Shown here piece after piece: positions 15,677 to 20,683 of a DNA stretch of 20,683 bases. Source of the stretch: Bacillus sp. sid0103 (GTDB lineage: Bacteria > Bacillota > Bacilli > Bacillales_B > DSM-18226); the NCBI RefSeq assembly GCF_019219025.1, contig NZ_JAHUWN010000048.1:1-20683 (forward strand), in the 5' to 3' direction. The notes beneath the pieces were generated by a model. It was not told where the DNA came from and made no database searches. It was given only the letters and a program-made list of their open reading frames with translations. Position 1 is the stretch's first letter. The number at the start of each line of letters is the position of its first letter. Position numbers and translations under genes: made by a program.

Positions 15677-15979
15677 TGGGTTCAGCCATTCATTCAAACA
15701 CTTGTTAAAGCTGGTTTCATTACGGGATACGAAGATGGTACATTCCGTGCAAATCATGAAATAACCAAAAGTGAATTTGTCGTTATTATTGTTCGTGCGC
15801 TGGGTCTTGAAGTAAATACAAAGTTAACACTGGCGTTTGATGATGCAGATCAGATTCCAATATGGGCAAAACCATATGTGGTAACAGCTGCAGAAGCAGG
15901 TTTGATTAAAGGGAATGGGGATGGCAAATTTAATCCTAATGCCTACTTTCTCTCTTTCAATGCTAGATTACGTGAATAA
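15677..15979 (+). pseudogene. S-layer homology (SLH) domain fragment
   Basis: One frame reads WVQPFIQTLVKAGFITGYED, then GTFRANHEITKSEFVVIIVRALGL, and a second unit IPIWAKPYVVTAAEAGLIKG followed by NGDGKFNPNA. These are one and a half SLH repeats, which bind pyruvylated secondary cell-wall polymers. After FNPNA the expected TRAE helix is replaced by an unrelated tail ending ARLRE, so a second junction lies near 15942. There is no start codon, and the upstream junction falls just after the broken CBM32 at about 15665. It is in a different frame from the GH101 gene. The fragment must derive from another surface protein or from a rearranged copy of this one. Confidence 0.85.
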
Positions 15980-16011
15980 AAATAGCCAGCGACTAAACTT
16001 GCTGGCTATTT
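15980..16011. terminator. Hairpin at the right edge of the SLH insert
   Basis: AAATAGCCAGC (15980-15990) and GCTGGCTATTT (16001-16011) form a perfect 11-base-pair stem with a 10-base loop, overlapping the TAA of the SLH fragment by its flank. A-rich sequence on one side and TTT on the other make it terminator-like. Such hairpins also occur at the 3' ends of some Bacillales insertion sequences, so the unrelated tail before it may be an IS end; this is uncertain. Confidence 0.55.
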
Positions 16012-16020
16012 GCATGTCAT

Positions 16021-16197
16021 ATAGTAGCTTTGAGGAAGGCTGTTGATGAGTTTGTATCGAAGAAAAATACTGTAAATGTGACAATACTTCCTAAGACAGG
16101 CTCCTTTGCAGATACTAATATGTTAGTTGGGCTTTGACTAATCATCAGCACTATAGGCATTGGTTTATTCAGAAGAAGAAAAACTATAATGAGATAA
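16021..16197 (+). pseudogene. LPXTG cell-wall sorting signal, detached and interrupted
   Basis: One frame reads VNVTILPKTGSFADTNMLVG, then L, TGA at 16135, LIISTIGIGLF and RRRKTIMR before TAA. LPKTG, a hydrophobic segment and a basic tail make a sortase A signal that links a protein to peptidoglycan. The internal TGA replaces a glycine-like position (GL-x-LIISTIG), consistent with GGA to TGA. It lies just downstream of the SLH insert and in front of the terminator at 16206. It is most simply the original C-terminus of the GH101 protein, now cut off from it. Confidence 0.82.
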
Positions 16198-16205
16198 TTC
16201 TTTAT

Positions 16206-16238
16206 AAAGAGCATTTACATTTTTCGTAGATGCTCTTT
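16206..16238 (+). terminator. Terminator of the ancestral GH101 gene
   Basis: AAAGAGCAT at 16206-16214 and ATGCTCTTT at 16230-16238 pair, with a further TAC/GTA pairing inside, giving a stem of about 12 pairs around ATTTTTC. It is followed by TTTAATATTAATATT, a weak T tract. It begins nine bases after the stop codon of the LPXTG remnant and separates it from the sensor kinase gene. Confidence 0.65.
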
Positions 16239-16292
16239 AATATTAATATTATATGCCATTTTATACTATTATTAAAATGAGGTGGTAATTTT

Positions 16293-18068
16293 ATGATAAA
16301 GAGTAAAAATATGTCGAAAAAGTTTATAAGTAGCTTTATTTTATTTATAGTTATACCCTTTATTATCACTAGTGTTGTTATTAATAAGCTTTATGAAGGA
16401 GTTTTGGTTTCTCACTACAATGAAAAGACTCAACAAAATATGGAACAGCTATCAATGGATATTGAGCTTGAGTTAAGGCGGGTATCCCTCAATGTAGCAA
16501 AGGTTTCAAATGAAAATGAACTATTACTCCTTGTAAATAGTTGGTATGAGGAAAAGGATTCTGTTAAAAAGCTTGAAATTTCCACAAAGATAGAATCAAA
16601 GCTTGATTATTTATTTGCCTATCAAGGGATGATAAATTCAATAGTATTTTTTTCAAAGAATGGCCAGATATTTAAGTATAAAGACCCTCTATATAAAAAT
16701 GATTCTGATGTAAAAGACAGTTCATTGTATAAGGAAAGTATAAAAAATAAAGACAAAGTATTTAGTATAAATAATTTTAATAGTTCTGATGATGTAAATG
16801 CTAAAGGAATTGATTTTTTAGTTGGAATTAGTCCAGAATACAGTTGGTACAATACAGCTACTGAGTTTATATATTGTGAAATTAAAACAGAGGCACTAAA
16901 TTCTATCTATTCAAGATTTACGAATGATTCTGTAGGAAAAATGATTATCGCTGATCCTAAGGGGAAAATTGTAATATCACCGGATAAAAGTTTGCTTGGA
17001 AAAAATGTTTCTCAAGTAGAATATCTTAAGGATATTAACAATAAGGACAATAATTTTTATAAATATAATTATAAAAAAAACACTAAGTATATATCAAAAT
17101 ACACCTCAGAAAAGTCAGGATGGACTGTTATCAATATAATTGACGATAAGGCACTAACAAAGGATACAACTAACATTATGAAAATACTATTTGCCATGTT
17201 TGTAGTATTCAATTTGTTTTTTATTTTATATTGTAAAACCTTCTTTAAAGATATTTTAAAGCCAATAAAAGAACTTATAAAAAAAATGAAAGGTATTAAA
17301 GATGGAAGGCTTGATGAAATCACAAATATAAATACTAATTTGGAAGAAATTAATGAGCTAGGAAGCAACTATAATAAGATGATTAATGATATTAAGAACC
17401 TTATGGTAGAGAGGGATTTGAAGGAAAGAGAACGTTCTAAGGAAGAAATGAAGGTCTTACAAGCCCAAATAAATCCCCACTTCATTTATAATACCTTAAA
17501 TGTAATTAAATTAATGGCTATGATCTCAAAGGCAGAGAACATTAGAAAGGTAACAGATTCCTTTATGAAGCTATTATCTGCAACCTTTAGAAGTGAATCC
17601 ACCTTTATTACTGTAAGAGAAGAATTGGAATATCTTGATAATTATGCAGATATAATGAAGGTTCGGTTTGGAGATGATTTCAATTTAGTTGTTAAGGTGG
17701 AGGAAGAAGTAAGAAATCTTTATATTATAAAATTGATATTACAGCCTATAGTTGAGAATGCAATCGTACATGGAATTAATGAAATTGATGGAGAAAAAAA
17801 TATCATTATAGCTGGATATGTGTCAGAGGAAAATCTTATCTTTGAAGTTGAAGACAATGGTAGAGGGATCACAGAAGAAGAAGTTGAAAGAATTTTTACA
17901 AGTAAAGAAAAAAGCAACACAAGCTTTAATCATATTGGGATAAAAAATATTGAAAGCAGGATAAGACTGAATTGTGGACAAGGGTATGGAATAAAAATAG
18001 AAAGTGAAAAGAATAAATTCACAAAAGTAAAACTTATACTTCCTATACTAATGAAAAGGGAGAGCTAA
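16293..18068 (+). CDS. YesM-type sensor histidine kinase
   Basis: This is a membrane-bound two-component sensor of the LytS/YesM group that commonly detects extracellular glycans or their breakdown products. It has a first membrane helix (residues 11-32), an extracellular sensing domain to about residue 285 (Cache-like by position), a second helix around 292-316 (IMKILFAMFVVFNLFFILY), and a HAMP region. The histidine motif QAQINPHFIYNTLN has phosphoacceptor H396, and the ATPase domain has IVENAIVHGI and EDNGRGI boxes. The GAGGTGG ribosome site is a good fit to the ATG. Two bases separate its stop codon from the response regulator ATG, so they are co-translated. Codon use is strongly AT-biased. 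The likely signal is an O-glycan or sugar released by the GH101 enzyme; that is inference from position. Confidence 0.9.
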   Translation: MIKSKNMSKKFISSFILFIVIPFIITSVVINKLYEGVLVSHYNEKTQQNMEQLSMDIELELRRVSLNVAKVSNENELLLLVNSWYEEKDSVKKLEISTKIESKLDYLFAYQGMINSIVFFSKNGQIFKYKDPLYKNDSDVKDSSLYKESIKNKDKVFSINNFNSSDDVNAKGIDFLVGISPEYSWYNTATEFIYCEIKTEALNSIYSRFTNDSVGKMIIADPKGKIVISPDKSLLGKNVSQVEYLKDINNKDNNFYKYNYKKNTKYISKYTSEKSGWTVINIIDDKALTKDTTNIMKILFAMFVVFNLFFILYCKTFFKDILKPIKELIKKMKGIKDGRLDEITNINTNLEEINELGSNYNKMINDIKNLMVERDLKERERSKEEMKVLQAQINPHFIYNTLNVIKLMAMISKAENIRKVTDSFMKLLSATFRSESTFITVREELEYLDNYADIMKVRFGDDFNLVVKVEEEVRNLYIIKLILQPIVENAIVHGINEIDGEKNIIIAGYVSEENLIFEVEDNGRGITEEEVERIFTSKEKSNTSFNHIGIKNIESRIRLNCGQGYGIKIESEKNKFTKVKLILPILMKRES

Positions 18069-18070
18069 AT

Positions 18071-19690
18071 ATGTATAAAATGCTTTTAGTTGAAGATGAG
18101 CCTATTGTAAGACTTGCTTTAAAGTCCTTGATAGATTGGAATAATTATGGTTTCGATGAGGTTTTAGAGGCATCTAATGGAAAGAAAGCTTTAGAGATAA
18201 TTAAAGCTAGAGGGGATGTTGATATAGTAATAACAGACATTAATATGCCTGTTATGAATGGCATTGAGCTTATTGAGGAAAGTAGACGGCTTGGCATTAA
18301 TACTGAGTTTTTAGTGTTAAGTGCTTATGATGATTATACACTTGTAAGAAGTGCCTTTAAGCTCGGAATAAATGATTATATTTTAAAAACAGAAATGGAA
18401 CCGGATAAAATTCTTAAAATGATTATGGCTGCTTTAGAGGACGAAAAAAGAAAAAAAGGTAGTAAAAATCATAGTGTTAATAGAAATGAACTTGTTAGGA
18501 AATTAATTGCTGGAGATTTTACTGAGAAGGATTTGGAGAATAGTGTACTAAGATTAAAAGGAGAAAATTATATTTGCTGTTCTCTACTTATTGACAGTTT
18601 TCAGATAGTTAAGAAAAGGTATGAGGATAATGATCTTAAGGAACTTATGAGTTCTGTTACAAATGCTGTTATTCAACTGTTTGAAGTAGTAAATATGGGA
18701 GAAATTCTACCAATGTCTCCAGAAGAATATGGGATTATTTTAGCCTTCGACAATTCATATGTTAACTGTTTAAAGGAAAAACTTTCAGATATTTCAAATA
18801 AAATAAGAAATGCTCTTTTAAATTTCTTAAATATTGAAGTAACTATTGGTATAAGTGAGGTCAGCAGCGATATTACAAAGATAAGCTCACTAATTGATGA
18901 AGCACAGAAAAATGCTAGATTTAGATTTATTTATGGCAAGGGAAAAAATATTTATCCTGAGAATGTAGAAGAGTTAAATAAGATAAAGAAAAATAAGAAT
19001 TACAATATAACTCAACAAATAGTTATAGAAATGAGTAAGGAAAATGGGCTTTTAGAAGCGTTGGATAGGTTAGATGAAGAAAAGTGTTTAGAAGAGATGA
19101 AAAGGGTTTTTCAGTTGAATGAACTATCCGGAGCAAGAGAAATTGAAAGCTTTTATATTTATTATTTAGAGATAGTATTAATGGTAATTTACTACATAAT
19201 TAAGGATGAAGGAGATAATCTTGAAGCTATTATTGAGGAAGATTTGGATTTTTATAGCGAAGTAAGAAAATTTGATACTAAATTAGAAATTGAGGAATGG
19301 ATACTAATGCTTCTAACAAGAGTTATTAATTCTTTAAGAAAAATAAACCAGAGGGAGAATGCGGCAATTAAAAAGGCAAAGGATTTTATTCATAATAATT
19401 ATGGTGATAGAGTTACCCTAGATCTGGTAAGTAAATCTATAGGCTTTAGTAAGGCATATTTCAGTAAAATATTCACAGAAGAAACAGGGTATAACTTTAC
19501 TACATATGTAACTAATATAAGGATAGAAAAGGCCAAGGAGTTTTTATCTAAAACTGATATGAAGATATATGAGATATGTGATAAAATCGGTTATCCTAAC
19601 ATTGAACATTTCAGCAGAACCTTTAAAAAACTTGTAGGCATTAGCCCTATGCAGTATAAAAATGACAGAATGAGGAGGTGTTCCAAGTGA
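18071..19690 (+). CDS. YesN-type response regulator (receiver + AraC HTH)
   Basis: This is the partner response regulator of the upstream kinase, acting as a DNA-binding activator. The receiver domain (residues 1-120) has the acidic pocket E8-D9-E10, phosphoacceptor D56 in VDIVITDINMPVMNG, and the conserved lysine in NDYILKTEM. A long middle region of about 300 residues is typical of YesN-like regulators. The C-terminal AraC domain (about 440-535) has VTLDLVSKSIGFSKAYFSKIF as helix-turn-helix 1 and IYEICDKIGYPNIEHFSRTF as 2, ending in the family hallmark ISPMQYK. It is translationally coupled to the kinase. In Bacillus and Clostridium relatives, such pairs activate adjacent glycoside hydrolase and ABC sugar importer genes. 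Confidence 0.92.
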   Translation: MYKMLLVEDEPIVRLALKSLIDWNNYGFDEVLEASNGKKALEIIKARGDVDIVITDINMPVMNGIELIEESRRLGINTEFLVLSAYDDYTLVRSAFKLGINDYILKTEMEPDKILKMIMAALEDEKRKKGSKNHSVNRNELVRKLIAGDFTEKDLENSVLRLKGENYICCSLLIDSFQIVKKRYEDNDLKELMSSVTNAVIQLFEVVNMGEILPMSPEEYGIILAFDNSYVNCLKEKLSDISNKIRNALLNFLNIEVTIGISEVSSDITKISSLIDEAQKNARFRFIYGKGKNIYPENVEELNKIKKNKNYNITQQIVIEMSKENGLLEALDRLDEEKCLEEMKRVFQLNELSGAREIESFYIYYLEIVLMVIYYIIKDEGDNLEAIIEEDLDFYSEVRKFDTKLEIEEWILMLLTRVINSLRKINQRENAAIKKAKDFIHNNYGDRVTLDLVSKSIGFSKAYFSKIFTEETGYNFTTYVTNIRIEKAKEFLSKTDMKIYEICDKIGYPNIEHFSRTFKKLVGISPMQYKNDRMRRCSK

Positions 19691-19704
19691 ATGGAGGAAA
19701 AATA

Positions 19705-20304
19705 ATGAAAGGAATATTTAGCTTTGAAGGACCATTGTACAAGTTTTGTGTATTAGTTTATGAAACCTTTATGTTGAATTTATTATGGTTTATAGGAAGC
19801 TTGCCAATAGTGACAATTGGAGTTTCCACTTCTGCACTATATTATGTTTATGGAAAAAAGGTAAGAGAAAATAGCTATAACATATATAGTGACTTTATTA
19901 AGGGATACAAAGAAAATTTTAAGCAAGCTATACCTATAGGAGCAGTTATAACAATAATTTTATCTTTCAGTATTTATAACATATTTAAATTAAATAAAAT
20001 GGGCAGTGCTTATCTATGGCTTCAGGGCTTTCAACTATTTATTATCTTTCAAATACTACTTATAAGTGTTTTTATATTCCCTTTAATAGCAAGGGTTAAT
20101 ATGAAGCTTATTGATATACTTAAGAATTCACTTATATTAACTTATAAACACATAGTTATAAGTACTACCTCTGTAGCACTCCTTATAGCACTAATATTAT
20201 TTACCATATATAAGCTTTCCTTTGGATTATTTTTCGTTAGCTTTTATGCTCTTGTTTCCACCTATTTTATTGAGAAGGTACTTAAAAGATATATTAAAAT
20301 CTAA
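19705..20304 (+). CDS. YesL-like DUF624 membrane protein
   Basis: This is a 199-residue integral membrane protein of the DUF624 (YesL) family, function unknown. It repeatedly accompanies YesM/YesN two-component systems and carbohydrate ABC transporters. The N-terminus FEGPLYKFCVLVYETFMLNL leads into NLLWFIGSLPIVTIGVSTSA, the family's typical opening; about five membrane segments follow, and the protein ends in a basic KRYIKI. The frame is open from 19678, overlapping the regulator, but GGAGG lies at a good distance before the ATG at 19705, so that start is chosen. It is the last gene of the kinase-regulator operon visible here, and its 3' side is where the expected importer genes are missing. 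Confidence 0.88.
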   Translation: MKGIFSFEGPLYKFCVLVYETFMLNLLWFIGSLPIVTIGVSTSALYYVYGKKVRENSYNIYSDFIKGYKENFKQAIPIGAVITIILSFSIYNIFKLNKMGSAYLWLQGFQLFIIFQILLISVFIFPLIARVNMKLIDILKNSLILTYKHIVISTTSVALLIALILFTIYKLSFGLFFVSFYALVSTYFIEKVLKRYIKI

Positions 20305-20344
20305 ACCTAGTAATAAAAACACCTGTACTTTTGCGAGGGCACTG

Positions 20345-20361
20345 AAAAACCTCCGGTTTTT
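20345..20361 (+). terminator. Small hairpin, possible terminator after the DUF624 gene
   Basis: AAAAACC and GGTTTTT pair around TCC, ending in five T. The stem is short (7 pairs, two of them G-C). It lies 41 bases after the stop codon, inside a stretch (GAGGGCACTGAAAAACC) that may also be an insertion-sequence edge. Confidence 0.4.
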
Positions 20362-20386
20362 AAAGGGGCTCTTTATCGTACAACTC

Positions 20387-20435
20387 AAAAAGACGACTTG
20401 AAAATTCACATATGTGAATTTTGTGTCGTCTTTTT
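20387..20435. terminator. Long bidirectional hairpin
   Basis: AAAAAGACGAC (20387-20397) pairs perfectly with GTCGTCTTTTT (20425-20435). Between them, 20401-20422 is a perfect 22-base palindrome centred on CACATATGTG. Together they fold into one long stem with small internal bulges, flanked by A5 on one side and T5 on the other, so it would terminate transcription in both directions. Confidence 0.7.
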
Positions 20436-20683
20436 CAATCTTAGGAGGCAATTTTGCCCTAATCTGGAACGATTGTTTGTGATGGTTATTCTGCCTAAGA
20501 TAAGTTGGAAGGCGTTACCTTCGAAAATTGTTGGGCGCATGTTCGTCGTTATTGGCTGTGTAATCAACGGTGATAAAATCCCTAATAACAACGGTTCCAA
20601 ATTCCCCTAAAATAACGGAGAATTAGTTTCGATACTAGATAAATCGGAGTGGAGAAACTAATGATCAAGATTGGGGAATTTTT
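20436..20683. other. Right edge: no recognisable gene; short inverted repeat
   Basis: No frame on either strand reads as a known protein, and the GC content is higher than in the preceding block. ATTAGTTTC (20622-20630) and GAAACTAAT (20654-20662) form a 9-base inverted repeat. The window ends GATTGGGGAATTTTT, which echoes GGATTGGGGAATA on the minus strand at the left edge. It may be flanking sequence of an insertion sequence that begins beyond the window. Confidence 0.35.

Noticed and set aside
20398..20610. Overlapping plus- and minus-strand ORFs at the right edge
   Set aside because: Both start in or end at the hairpin, have no ribosome site and look like no known family; they are chance frames.

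Overview
The window reads as chromosomal DNA of an endospore-forming, low-GC Bacillales bacterium. Pointers are strong AGGAGG-type ribosome sites, sigma-A-like promoters, a Spo0E-family phosphatase, a Vpr-like subtilase remnant and IS6-type insertion sequences. The right half (about 11.0-20.3 kb) is visibly more AT-rich by eye, uses many AGA/ATA codons and looks clostridial, so it was probably acquired. All identifications are from reading the sequence and from memory of families; no search was run.

Left block (1-6.7 kb): a divergent RpiR/SIS regulator faces a four-gene operon of short-chain dehydrogenase, AGPS-like FAD oxidase, FGGY kinase and MFS transporter. The first two resemble E. coli YgcW and YgcU very closely as I recall those proteins, and the kinase and transporter fit the YgcE and YqcE roles. 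This is therefore a Gram-positive version of the uncharacterised ygc sugar/polyol cluster with its own regulator. Two GAAAATTTTC-centred palindromes sit in the divergent promoter region. A decayed zinc alcohol dehydrogenase overlaps the end of the operon, and a strong terminator follows it.

Middle block (6.7-10.9 kb) is a scrapyard. It holds transporter fragments, an apparently intact LysR regulator, a broken IS6-family element, a second IS6 left end, a subtilase cut off inside its catalytic domain, a small Spo0E-like gene and a C-terminal remnant of a large serine recombinase. A 54-bp inverted repeat (53/54 identical) brackets the LysR gene and the IS6 element.

Right block (11.0-20.3 kb): an orphan signal peptide is followed by a GH101 endo-alpha-N-acetylgalactosaminidase (mucin O-glycan hydrolase). 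Its 3' end is broken by two compensating frameshifts, an SLH-domain fragment spliced into the start of a carbohydrate-binding module, and a cell-wall sorting signal interrupted by a stop codon. Downstream lie a YesM-type sensor kinase, a YesN-type AraC response regulator and a YesL-like DUF624 membrane protein, a set typical of glycan-utilisation loci. The ABC transporter usually found beside such genes is not in the window. The last 380 bases hold two hairpins and no recognisable gene. The left edge carries the first codons of an outward-facing ORF that may be an IS3-type OrfA.
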